Below are positions 51,409 to 59,355 of a stretch of DNA of 64,000 bases, piece by piece. The notes beneath the pieces were generated by a model that searched no databases, was not told where the DNA came from, and saw only the letters and a list, made by a program, of their open reading frames with translations. Position 1 is the stretch's first letter, and each line of letters begins with the position of its first letter. Location of the stretch: NCBI RefSeq assembly GCF_030167915.1, contig NZ_JARGNB010000001.1:558001-622000 (forward strand), given 5' to 3'. The stretch comes from Aquabacterium humicola (lineage in GTDB: Bacteria > Pseudomonadota > Gammaproteobacteria > Burkholderiales > Burkholderiaceae_C). Position numbers and translations under genes: made by a program.

Positions 51409-53040
51409 TCAGCGCAACTCGGGCACCATCTCGATCGCCCCGCACGGACACTCGGCAACGCACAGCCCGCAGCCCTTGCAGTAGTCGAGCTTGAACTCGA
51501 AGCCCTTGCCCGGGCCGAGCTTGGTCACCGCGTTGTCGGGGCAGACGCCATAGCAGTTGTCGCACTCGAAGCAGTTGCCGCACGACAGGCAGCGGCGCGC
51601 CTCGAACAGCGCATTGCCCTCGTCGAGCCCGCCCTGCACCTCGTCGAAGCTGGACTGGCGCCGGATCAGGTCGAGCTGCGGGCGCACGGTCTGCGGGGCG
51701 TCGGCGTAGTACCAGGTGTTCAGCAGCTCGAAGCGGGCCAGCGCGGGCTTGGGTGCCGGTTCCAGCTCGGCGCCGCGCAGCCACGCATCGATGTGGCGCG
51801 CGGCCTTCTTGCCGTGGCCGATGGCCACGGTGACGTTGCGCTCGGCCGGCACCATGTCGCCGCCGGCGAAGATGCCGGGGTGGCCGGTCATCATGCGCTG
51901 GTCGACCTGCACCACGCCGTCGTCGATGGCGAGACCGGGCACGCCGTGCAGCAGCGACAGGTCGACGTCCTGGCCCAGCGCCAGCACCAGCGCATCGGCT
52001 TCGAGCGTCTCGAGCTCGCCGGTCGGCTGCGGGAAGCCGCTGGCGTCGAGCACCATGCGCTCGACGGTGATGCTGTGGTCGCCGGCCTCGCGGATCGTCG
52101 ACAGCCACTTGACCGTCACGCCTTCCTCGAGTGCCTCCTCGAGCTCGAAGTCGTGCGCGGGCATCTTCTCGCGCGTGCGGCGGTAGACGATGAGCGCCTC
52201 GGTGGCGCCGAGCCGGCGCGCGGTGCGCGCGACGTCGATCGCGGTATTGCCGCCGCCGTAGACGACGACGCGCCGGCCGAGCAGTGGCGGAGCCTCGCCT
52301 TCCATCGAGCGCAGCACCGACAGCGCATCCATCACCCGGGCCGAATCGCCGGCCGGGATGAAGGCGCGCCGGGCGATGTGCGCGCCGACGGCGAGGAAGG
52401 CGGCGTCGAAGCCGCCCTCTTGCATCGTGTCGAGGATGCGCTCGACCTTGCGGCCGAGCTCGATGCGCACGCCCAGCGCGGCGATGCGCTGCACCTCGGC
52501 ATCGAGCACGTCGCGCGGCAGGCGGTACTTCGGAATGCCGAAGCGCATCATGCCGCCGGGGCGCGGGCCCGCCTCGTGGATCGTCACCGCATGGCCGAGC
52601 CGCGCCAGGTGGTAGGCCGCGGACAGCCCCGACGGCCCGGCGCCGACGATCAGCACGCGCCGACCGCTGGGCGGCGGCGGGGCATCGAAGGCCCAGCCGC
52701 GGCGAATCGCCTCATCGCCGAGGAAACGCTCGACGGCGTTGATGCCCACCGGTGCGTCGAGCCGGCCGCGGTTGCACTGGCTTTCGCAGGTGTGATAACA
52801 AACGCGGCCCATGATCGCCGGGAACGGGTTGTCCCGTACCAGCCGGCGCCAGGCGGCTTCGTAGCGGCCGGCCTCGGCTTCGTAGAGCCAGCCCTGGATG
52901 TCCTCGCCGGCGGGGCATTCCTGGTTGCATGGCGGCATGCGGTGCACATAGACCGGCCGCTCGGTGCGCCACGAGCCGGTGTGATTGGCCAGCGACGAGC
53001 CGACATCCAGCGTGATCGCGAACGGCTTGGGTGCGCTCAT
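51409..53040 (-). CDS. NAD(P)-binding Fe-S flavoprotein, GltD-like, subunit of 2-oxoacid oxidoreductase
   Basis: A 543-residue protein. An N-terminal Fe-S domain (MPPCNQECPAGEDIQGWL, VCYHTCESQCNRG) precedes a FAD domain (VLIVGAGPSGLSAAYHLARL) and an NAD(P) domain (VVVYGGGNTAIDVARTARRL), all as in the glutamate synthase small subunit. Two further [4Fe-4S] motifs are at the C-terminus (CDNCYGVCPDNA, CKGCGLCVAECPCGAIEM). It resembles PadH, the NADH-linked subunit of phenylglyoxylate oxidoreductase, and here overlaps the beta subunit by four bases. It likely passes electrons from the oxidoreductase to NAD(P) or another carrier. Confidence 0.87.
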   Translation of the reverse strand: MSAPKPFAITLDVGSSLANHTGSWRTERPVYVHRMPPCNQECPAGEDIQGWLYEAEAGRYEAAWRRLVRDNPFPAIMGRVCYHTCESQCNRGRLDAPVGINAVERFLGDEAIRRGWAFDAPPPPSGRRVLIVGAGPSGLSAAYHLARLGHAVTIHEAGPRPGGMMRFGIPKYRLPRDVLDAEVQRIAALGVRIELGRKVERILDTMQEGGFDAAFLAVGAHIARRAFIPAGDSARVMDALSVLRSMEGEAPPLLGRRVVVYGGGNTAIDVARTARRLGATEALIVYRRTREKMPAHDFELEEALEEGVTVKWLSTIREAGDHSITVERMVLDASGFPQPTGELETLEADALVLALGQDVDLSLLHGVPGLAIDDGVVQVDQRMMTGHPGIFAGGDMVPAERNVTVAIGHGKKAARHIDAWLRGAELEPAPKPALARFELLNTWYYADAPQTVRPQLDLIRRQSSFDEVQGGLDEGNALFEARRCLSCGNCFECDNCYGVCPDNAVTKLGPGKGFEFKLDYCKGCGLCVAECPCGAIEMVPELR

Positions 53041-54038
53041 GCCACTGCTCCTGCCGCGTCCATCTGGTGATAGCGGCGGATGTTGCGATCGGCCAGCGCC
53101 TGCAGCCGTTCCAGCGTCTGGACATCGGGCTGCGCGCCGAACAGGTGGGCGAAGCGCTTCTGCGGCTTCAGGTAGGCCTCGACCGGCACCTGGCGCCGGA
53201 TCTTCGAGCTGCCGGTCAGCTCGCCGTTCATCGCCTCGAACACCGGGAACAACCCGCTCTCGTGCGCCAGGCGCGCCAGCCGGATCGTTTCCTGCGAAGG
53301 CGCGCCCCAGCCGAGCGGGCAGGGCACGAGGATGTGGATGTAGCGCGCGCCGCGCAGGGCCATCGCGCTGCGCACCTTGCGTTCGAGGTCGTGCAGCTCG
53401 GCCACCGTGGCGGTGGCGACGTACGGTATCTCGTGCGCCATGGCGATGCGAGGCAGGAACTTGCCCTGGCCGAAGTTGTTGCCGGGCCGCTCTCCGACGG
53501 CCGGGGTCGTCGCGGTGCGCGCAGCCATCGGCGTGGCCGACGAGCGCTGCACGCCGGTGTTCATGTAGGCCTCGTTGTCGTAGCAGATGTAGAGCACGTC
53601 GTCGTTGCGCTCGAACATGCCGGACAGGCAGCCGAGGCCGATGTCGGTGGTGCCGCCGTCGCCGCCCTGGGCCACCACGCGCACGTCGTCGCGCCCCTGC
53701 ACCCGCAGCGCCGCCGCGATGCCGGTGGCCACCGCCGCGACGTTGCCGAACAGCGAATGGATCCACGGGATCTGCCAGGAGGTCTCGGGGTAGGGCGTCG
53801 AGAACACTTCGAGGCAGCCGGTGGCATTGGCGGCGATCAGCCGGCCCCCGGCGGCGCGCATCGCCGCATCGATGGCGTAGCGCGCGCCCAGCGCTTCGCC
53901 GCAGCCCTGGCAGGCGCGGTGGCCGGAGTTCAGCGCGTTGCTGCGCTCGGGCGAGGCCTGCTCGCTGCGCTGCTGCGGCGACAGCAGCCGATTGCCGACC
54001 GTGAACGTGCCGGTCTGGTAGAACTTGATCGCTTCCAT
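53037..54038 (-). CDS. 2-oxoacid:acceptor oxidoreductase, TPP-binding beta subunit
   Basis: A 333-residue subunit. The cluster-linked opening RACQGCGEALGARYAID, the thiamine diphosphate motif GDGGTTDIGLG and YDNEAYMNTGVQRSSATP are characteristic of pyruvate and 2-oxoacid oxidoreductases (PorB, PadI). It decarboxylates the oxoacid and forms the CoA thioester with the alpha and gamma subunits. It begins four bases after the alpha subunit. Confidence 0.92.
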   Translation of the reverse strand: MEAIKFYQTGTFTVGNRLLSPQQRSEQASPERSNALNSGHRACQGCGEALGARYAIDAAMRAAGGRLIAANATGCLEVFSTPYPETSWQIPWIHSLFGNVAAVATGIAAALRVQGRDDVRVVAQGGDGGTTDIGLGCLSGMFERNDDVLYICYDNEAYMNTGVQRSSATPMAARTATTPAVGERPGNNFGQGKFLPRIAMAHEIPYVATATVAELHDLERKVRSAMALRGARYIHILVPCPLGWGAPSQETIRLARLAHESGLFPVFEAMNGELTGSSKIRRQVPVEAYLKPQKRFAHLFGAQPDVQTLERLQALADRNIRRYHQMDAAGAVA

Positions 54039-54042
54039 GGTG

Positions 54043-55296
54043 TCATCCGATGCGCGAGGCCACCGTGCCGATGTCGCGCAGCACGCCCTCGGCGATGGGG
54101 CCGGAACGACGGGTGGCGCGCTCGCGCGCCAGCACGCGCTCGACGAGCTCGTGGTCGAGGTCGAGGAAGGTCAGCGGCTCGAGCCGGTCGGCCATCGCAT
54201 CGAGCAGCAGGCGCTGCAGCGAGGCCTGCGTGATGGCGCGGCCGCCCAGGCCCGCCACCACCGCCAGCACCGGCAGCGGGTGCTCGCGCAAGGCCATGCG
54301 CACATCGCGCGAGACGATGCCGCCGATGCCGACCGCGAAGCACTTCTCGATCACGACGACGCGCCGGGCCTGCGCCAGCGCTGCCTGCAGCGCCGCGATC
54401 GGGAACGGGCGGAACGAGGTGATGCCGACCGCGCCGATGCGGTGGCCCTGTTCGCGCAGCGCATCGACCGTGTCCTTGATCGTGCCGAGCACCGAGCCGA
54501 GCGCGATGACGATGGTCTCGGCATCGTCGTCACGGTAGCGGCTGATCAGGCCGCCGGCGGCGCGGCCGAAGCGGGCGCGGAATTCGGCGGCCACCTGCGG
54601 GATCAGGTCCAGCGCCTGCAGCTGCTTCGCGTGCGCCAGGTAGCGCACCTCGGTGAAGGCCTCGGGCCCGACCATCGCGCCGATGCTCACCGGCTCGGCC
54701 GGGTCCAGCACCTGGCGCGGCTCGTAGCGCGGCAGGAACGCGTCCACCGTCGCCTGGTCGGGCAGGTCGACGCGCTCGACCGCATGGGTCAGGATGAAGC
54801 CGTCCATGCACACCATCACCGGCAGCGACAGCTCCTCGGCGATGCGGAAGGCCTGGATGTGCAGGTCGACCGCATCCTGGTTCGATTCCGCGAACAGCTG
54901 GATCCAGCCGGCGTCGCGCATCGCCATGCTGTCGCTGTGATCGTTCCAGATGTTGATCGGCGCGCCGATCGCGCGGTTGGCGATCGTCATCACGATCGGC
55001 AGGCCGAGCCCGGAGGCGTTGTAGACCGCCTCGGCCATGAACAGCAGCCCCTGGCTGGCGGTGGCGGTGTAGGCGCGCGCGCCGGTGGCCGATGCGCCGA
55101 TGGCGACGCTCATCGCCGCGAACTCGGATTCCACGTTGATGAATTCGCAGGGCTGCAGCGCGCCGGTCTTCACCAGCGCGCCCAGGCCCTCGACGATGTG
55201 CGTCTGCGGCGAGATCGGGTAGGCGCAGATCACCTCGGGGCGGCAGGCGGCCACCGCCCGCGCGACCGCATGCGAGCCTTCGCATTGTTCAAGCAT
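54043..55296 (-). CDS. 2-oxoacid:acceptor oxidoreductase, alpha subunit
   Basis: A 417-residue subunit with ICAYPISPQTHIVEGLG, EFINVESEFAAMSVAIGASA and TATASQGLLFMAEAVYNASG, the pyrimidine-binding pattern of PorA/PadG, and a C-terminal domain (VVVIEKCFAVGIGGIVSRDV). The substrate could be pyruvate, phenylglyoxylate or a related acid; the adjoining lactate-oxidation genes favour pyruvate. It overlaps the gamma gene by eight bases. Confidence 0.91.
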   Translation of the reverse strand: MLEQCEGSHAVARAVAACRPEVICAYPISPQTHIVEGLGALVKTGALQPCEFINVESEFAAMSVAIGASATGARAYTATASQGLLFMAEAVYNASGLGLPIVMTIANRAIGAPINIWNDHSDSMAMRDAGWIQLFAESNQDAVDLHIQAFRIAEELSLPVMVCMDGFILTHAVERVDLPDQATVDAFLPRYEPRQVLDPAEPVSIGAMVGPEAFTEVRYLAHAKQLQALDLIPQVAAEFRARFGRAAGGLISRYRDDDAETIVIALGSVLGTIKDTVDALREQGHRIGAVGITSFRPFPIAALQAALAQARRVVVIEKCFAVGIGGIVSRDVRMALREHPLPVLAVVAGLGGRAITQASLQRLLLDAMADRLEPLTFLDLDHELVERVLARERATRRSGPIAEGVLRDIGTVASRIG

Positions 55297-55879
55297 CGGC
55301 GGCCTCCGCGGGTTGCCGTTGCTGCTGCAGGACGAACCGGTGCGCGGCCGTGGCGGCGTTGATGTTGCCCCGGGCCAGGGCACCGCTGAAGCGCGCCTCG
55401 ATGGCGGCCACCACGTCCGCCAGCAGGATCGGACCGCCCAGCGCCGCGAAGGCGCCCAGCAGCGCGGCATTCGGCAGCGGGCGCCCGACGTGGTCGAGGG
55501 CCAGCTCGGTCGCGGGCACCGTCAGCACCCGCTCGGCCCGGAAGCCGGCCGCGAATTCGCCGATGCCCAGCGCCTCCAGGCTGCGTGCGCTGTTGATCAG
55601 GATCGTGCCGTCGCGCTGCAGGCCGCTGAAGACGTCGACCTGGTGCAGCAGCGTCGGGTCCTGGATGATCAGCGCGTCGGGCGCGACGATCGGCTCGCGC
55701 GTGCGGATCGGCGTGTCGGCTATGCGGCAGAAGGCCACCACCGGCGCGCCCGTTCGTTCGGAGCCGAAGCTGGGAAAGGCCTGTGCATGCCGTCCGCCGA
55801 CGAACGCGGCGACCGACAGCATCTCGGTTGCGCTGACCACGCCCTGGCCGCCACGGCCATGAATGCGCACCTGGTACAT
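55289..55879 (-). CDS. 2-oxoacid:acceptor oxidoreductase, gamma subunit
   Basis: A 196-residue subunit with the family motif IHGRGGQGVVSATEML and FPSFGSERTGAPVVAFCRI. The ATG at 55879 is preferred because GGAGG stands 5 bases upstream; an in-frame ATG at 55909 has none. It opens the gamma-alpha-beta-flavoprotein operon, with a perfect FNR box about 90 bases upstream. Confidence 0.9.
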   Translation of the reverse strand: MYQVRIHGRGGQGVVSATEMLSVAAFVGGRHAQAFPSFGSERTGAPVVAFCRIADTPIRTREPIVAPDALIIQDPTLLHQVDVFSGLQRDGTILINSARSLEALGIGEFAAGFRAERVLTVPATELALDHVGRPLPNAALLGAFAALGGPILLADVVAAIEARFSGALARGNINAATAAHRFVLQQQRQPAEAADA

Positions 55880-55966
55880 GCTGCCTCCGGCTTCCGTGCA
55901 GATGCGCATGCTGGAGCGTTGGCGGCGGCGCCGGCTTGCGAACCCTCAATGTCGGTGCTGCACGGG

Positions 55967-55980
55967 TTGATGGCGATCAA
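55967..55980. promoter_or_regulatory. Perfect FNR/Anr box between oxidoreductase operon and small membrane gene
   Basis: TTGATGGCGATCAA is an exact match to TTGAT-N4-ATCAA. It lies 87 bases before the oxidoreductase gamma start (minus strand) and 63 bases before the small membrane gene at 56044 (plus strand), and could serve either or both. Confidence 0.78.
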
Positions 55981-56043
55981 CCCCCGCGGACGCCCGCTGC
56001 GCGACCATCGCCGCCACATCAGCCCTGATCCGGGAGCCGCGAC

Positions 56044-56205
56044 ATGGACGAGAAGGACCTCGAGCGCAGGCAGTGCCTGGGCGTGATCGGCAGCCTGCTG
56101 ATCGCCGCGGTGGTCGTTGCGCTTGCCGTGTCCGGCGCGCCGGGTGTGGCGCAGCCGGCCGCGCCCGCGGCCGCAGCAGTTCCGACGACGGCGTCGGGGC
56201 GCTGA
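56044..56205 (+). CDS. small single-helix membrane protein
   Basis: A 53-residue open frame starting with ATG, with GGGAG nine bases upstream. After a charged opening (MDEKDLERRQ) comes a hydrophobic helix (LGVIGSLLIAAVVVALAVSG) and a Pro/Ala-rich tail. No family is recognised. It lies divergent from the oxidoreductase operon with a perfect FNR box in between, so it may be expressed under low oxygen. Confidence 0.5.
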   Translation: MDEKDLERRQCLGVIGSLLIAAVVVALAVSGAPGVAQPAAPAAAAVPTTASGR

Positions 56206-56518
56206 CCCACCCGGCGACTCATCCGCCGACCCCGCCGCGATCCCTGGGGCGCCCCCCCGGCGACCCCGCCGCGAACCCTCTGCGTCCCCGTCGCCGACTC
56301 CTCCGGCGACCTCACCGGCGATCCCGCCGGCGACGACTCCGCCTGCCCCGTGGCTCTTCGGCCGCCGCCCCGGATGGCCCATCCGGGCGATGTCGCCCGA
56401 CCCTGCGTTTCCTAAAGTGTGCTGCAACTCGTTCACGCCGCGCCGGGCTTCGTGCCAGATCTGCCCGTGGCTCCGGCGCGTAGACGAATCGACTTTCGAA
56501 CTTCCAAGGCAGCACACG
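56206..56518. repeat. Intergenic stretch with degenerate C/G-rich repeats
   Basis: About 313 bases without a recognisable gene. From 56211 to 56345 imperfect units of the type CCGGCGAC(C/T)(C/T)C recur, seen as CCGGCGACCC, CCGGCGATCC and CCGGCGACGA. Frames through it on either strand are low-complexity Pro/Arg/Ala/Gly and have no family features. The remaining 150 bases hold no clear structure; the promoter of the diheme cytochrome is presumably here. Confidence 0.5.
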
Positions 56519-57427
56519 ATGAAACGCTGGATCAAGATCACCCTGGGCACCGTCATTGCGCTGGTCGCCGCCGGCGCCGCCACCGTCGGCATCGCCGAGC
56601 ACCGCGGCACGACGCTGCAGTCGCGCACCGTCGACATCGCGCGGCGGCCGCTCGCGTTCAGCGACGACGCCGCGACGCTGGAGCGCGGCCGCTATCTCTA
56701 CCTGTCGCGCGGTTGTGCCGACTGCCACGGCGCGAACGCCGGCGGCCGCACCTTCGTCGACGATCCGAAGAGCGGCCTGAAGCTGGCCGGTCCGAACATC
56801 AGCCCGCGGCCGGACGGCGTCGTCGCCCGCTACCGCGGCGAGGACTGGGAACGCGCGCTGCGCCACGGCGTCAAGCCGGACGGCAAGCCGCTGATGGTGA
56901 TGCCCTCGCAGGACTTCGCGCGCTGGACCGATGGCGACGTGGTCGCCGTCGCCTCCTACCTGCGCTCGGTGCCGGCGGTGGACGGCGGCGCGGCGGTGAT
57001 CCAGCTGCCGCTGCCGGTGCGCGTGGCCTACGGCCTGGGCGTGATCGAGGATGCCGCGGCGCGCATCGACCACCGCCTGCCGCCGGCCCAGCCGGTGCCG
57101 GAGGGCGTCACCGTGCAGCACGGCCAGTACGTCGCACAGAGCTGCATCGGCTGCCACGGCCCCGGGCTGTCGGGCGGCAAGATCACCGGCGCGCCGCCCG
57201 ACTGGCCGGCCGCCGCGAACCTGACGCCGGGCGAAGGCAGCGCGATGGCCCGCTACGCCAGCGCCGAGCAGTTCCGCCGGATGATGCGCAGCGGCAAGCG
57301 GCCCGACGGCAGCGCGATCAGCCCGGTGATGCCCTTCGAGGCGCTGGCACAGATGAACGACGTCGACCTCGACGCCGCCTTCCTCTACCTGAAGTCGGTT
57401 CCGCCGCGCGCCGCGGGCGGGCACTGA
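56519..57427 (+). CDS. diheme cytochrome c
   Basis: A 302-residue periplasmic protein anchored by an N-terminal helix (ITLGTVIALVAAGAATVGIA). Two cytochrome c domains carry RGCADCHGANAGG and QSCIGCHGPGLSGG, each followed by a probable Met ligand (LMVMPSQDF; SPVMPFEAL). This layout resembles the cytochrome subunit of alcohol or aldehyde dehydrogenases, but no dehydrogenase gene adjoins, so its partner is unknown. It lies just outside the minus-strand respiratory island and could deliver electrons to a terminal oxidase. Confidence 0.88.
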   Translation: MKRWIKITLGTVIALVAAGAATVGIAEHRGTTLQSRTVDIARRPLAFSDDAATLERGRYLYLSRGCADCHGANAGGRTFVDDPKSGLKLAGPNISPRPDGVVARYRGEDWERALRHGVKPDGKPLMVMPSQDFARWTDGDVVAVASYLRSVPAVDGGAAVIQLPLPVRVAYGLGVIEDAAARIDHRLPPAQPVPEGVTVQHGQYVAQSCIGCHGPGLSGGKITGAPPDWPAAANLTPGEGSAMARYASAEQFRRMMRSGKRPDGSAISPVMPFEALAQMNDVDLDAAFLYLKSVPPRAAGGH

Positions 57428-57511
57428 AGGCGGCGCGATCCGTCCGGCCCACGGAACTGCGGCGCGGCGGCGATCATCGGACCCTCATCCGCCGATTCCC
57501 GGAGTGCCGCC

Positions 57512-57988
57512 ATGCACCGTCTCGTCGTCGCGACCACCTTACTCGTCCTGCTCGCCGGCTGCGCCGTGCCGTTCCGCGCCGGCCAGACCGAAAGCGAGCT
57601 CGCTGCCGCCGCCGGCCGCCCGACCGGCCGCTATGCGATGCCCGACGGCACCACCCGGCTCGAGTACGCGACCGGACCGATGGGCCGCATGACCTGGATG
57701 GTCGACCTCGACAGCCAGGGCCGCGTGCTGCGCTGGGACCAGGTGCTCGACGAGGCGCACTTCGCGGCCATCACCGACGGCATGCCGCGTGACGTGCTGC
57801 TGCGCACGATCGGCCGGCCGGCCCACCGCGCCGGCGAGTGGATGAACCGAGAGACCTGGTCGTGGCGCTACCCGACCAACGACTGCCTGTGGTTCCGCGT
57901 CACGCTGTCGCCCGAGGGCAAGGTGATCAGCGGCGGCGGCTACATGCCCGACCCGATGTGCGACGCCCCGTCGCGCGACCGCGAGTGA
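57512..57988 (+). CDS. lipoprotein with BamE/SmpA-like repeats
   Basis: A 158-residue protein with lipobox LLAGC (C16 or close). Two similar halves follow, GQTESELAAAAGRPTGRY...RLEYATGP and DGMPRDVLLRTIGRPAHRAG...TWSWRYP, the G-x-t-x-x-e-v-x-x-x-x-G-x-P pattern seen in the SmpA/BamE fold. It is probably an outer-membrane lipoprotein of unknown function; true BamE is shorter. Confidence 0.75.
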   Translation: MHRLVVATTLLVLLAGCAVPFRAGQTESELAAAAGRPTGRYAMPDGTTRLEYATGPMGRMTWMVDLDSQGRVLRWDQVLDEAHFAAITDGMPRDVLLRTIGRPAHRAGEWMNRETWSWRYPTNDCLWFRVTLSPEGKVISGGGYMPDPMCDAPSRDRE

Positions 57989-58032
57989 AGCGGCGCGCCG
58001 GTCGGCCGTGATCGGCCGCGATACTTGCCGGG

Positions 58033-58389
58033 ATGAGCATCACCCTCTACGGCATTCCGAACTGCGATACCGTCAAGCGCGCCCGCGCCTGGTTCGCCGA
58101 GCACCGCATCGACGTGGCCTTCCATGACTACAAGAAGGCCGGCGTGCCGGCCGACCGGCTCGATGCCTGGATGCTTGCGCACGGCTGGGAGCGCCTGCTG
58201 AACCGCCAGGGCACCACCTGGCGCAAGCTCGATGACGCCACGCGCGCGGGGGTGACCGACGCGGCCAGCGCGAAGGCCTTGATGCTGGCGCAGCCCAGCG
58301 TGATCAAGCGGCCGGTGGTCGAGTGGCGCGGCGGCGCGTCGAGCGTCGGCTTCGACGCCGCCGAGTTCGAACGGCACGCCGCGCGCTGA
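58033..58389 (+). CDS. ArsC/Spx family (YffB-like) protein
   Basis: A 118-residue thioredoxin-fold protein opening ITLYGIPNCDTVKRARAWF with a single active-site cysteine (Cys11 region, NCDT), and with SVIKRPVVEW near the C-terminus. YffB-type members resemble glutathione-dependent arsenate reductase but have no proven arsenate activity. A single-gene unit is likely. Confidence 0.88.
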   Translation: MSITLYGIPNCDTVKRARAWFAEHRIDVAFHDYKKAGVPADRLDAWMLAHGWERLLNRQGTTWRKLDDATRAGVTDAASAKALMLAQPSVIKRPVVEWRGGASSVGFDAAEFERHAAR

Positions 58390-58477
58390 CCGGCGCGCCG
58401 CGCAGGCGGCCACGCCGGCGTCTTCCGCTCGCGCGTCGAGACGCTGGCCCCACCGCTGCCGGCAACGGCTGCTGCGC

Positions 58478-58495
58478 CCCCCGCGTTCGCGGGGG
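58478..58495 (+). terminator. GC hairpin after ArsC-like gene
   Basis: CCCCCGCG-TT-CGCGGGGG forms a stem of up to eight pairs about 90 bases after the stop, without a T-tract. It lies in a 175-base gap that otherwise shows no feature. Confidence 0.4.
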
Positions 58496-58564
58496 TCAAG
58501 CTTCCCCGCGACCCCGCCGATATCCCGATGTCGGCCGAGGGGGCCGAGGTGAGGAGTCTTCCCG

Positions 58565-59293
58565 ATGATCCGTTCGATGATGGCCGCGCTGGCGGCCGCG
58601 CTGAGCCTCGTCGCGCTCGCGCCGGCCGAGGCCAGCGTGATCACGATGCACACGCGCCACTCCGACGCTGCGGCGCCGAACCTCGGCAGCGATGCGGCGA
58701 ATGCCGAGTACTACCGGGCGCTGCTGGAGTCGGCGATCGCCGTCGCGCCCACCGCCGGCTATTGCGACGCGTCGCCGCTGGCCTACGCCGGCCTGGCGAA
58801 CCACGTGCAGTGCGGCGGTGGCGTGCAGGAACTGGCCTTCGCCTTTGTCGTCGACTTCCACACCAGCGGCGGCCAGGGCGATGACTTCGGTCTGCGCATC
58901 GGCCCGGATTTCGGCCGCGGCGGCGCGCTGTTCCTCGACGGCCAGCTGCTGGCCGTGCGCACCAGCGACATGTGGTGGGCCGGCAGCTTCGGCCAGCCCG
59001 CGCAGATCTTCCAGGCCCTGGGGCTGGACCTCGACGACGGCGCCCACCGGCTGGTGGCCTACGGCCTCGAAGGCTGCTGCGACGGCGCGCAGCAAGGGGA
59101 GTTCCGGCTCGGCGCCAGCGGCGCCTGGACGGTGTTCTCGACCAGCGACGCGCTGCAGCGGCCCGCGGTGGCCGTGCCGGAGCCGGGCAGCCTCGCGCTG
59201 CTGGCCGCGGCCCTCGCGGCGCTGGCCTGGCGGCCTCTGCGTCGCCGGTTCGACCGGCAACTCGATCGCACGTTGCACGCGCGACAGCGCTGA
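58565..59293 (+). CDS. PEP-CTERM sorting-domain protein
   Basis: A 242-residue exported protein. It has a signal peptide (MMAALAAALSLVALAPAEAS) and a C-terminal PEP-CTERM tripartite signal: VPEPGS, a hydrophobic helix (LALLAAALAALAW) and an arginine-rich end (RPLRRRF). The signal is normally cut by an exosortase in species that make exopolysaccharide. A Cys-Cys pair (EGCCDGAQ) and two further cysteines lie in the mature part. The tail after the arginine cluster is longer than usual (about 13 residues). No exosortase is in the window. Confidence 0.85.
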   Translation: MIRSMMAALAAALSLVALAPAEASVITMHTRHSDAAAPNLGSDAANAEYYRALLESAIAVAPTAGYCDASPLAYAGLANHVQCGGGVQELAFAFVVDFHTSGGQGDDFGLRIGPDFGRGGALFLDGQLLAVRTSDMWWAGSFGQPAQIFQALGLDLDDGAHRLVAYGLEGCCDGAQQGEFRLGASGAWTVFSTSDALQRPAVAVPEPGSLALLAAALAALAWRPLRRRFDRQLDRTLHARQR

Positions 59294-59355
59294 AGGCCGC
59301 GCGCGGCTCAGAATCGGCCTCGTCGGGCATGTTCGCCCGAGGAGACCGATTCCCC

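Noticed and set aside
56117-56518. N-terminal extension of the diheme cytochrome frame upstream of 56519
   Set aside because: The extension is Pro/Arg-rich low complexity encoded by the repeat tract, and the membrane anchor that such cytochromes start with begins at 56519.
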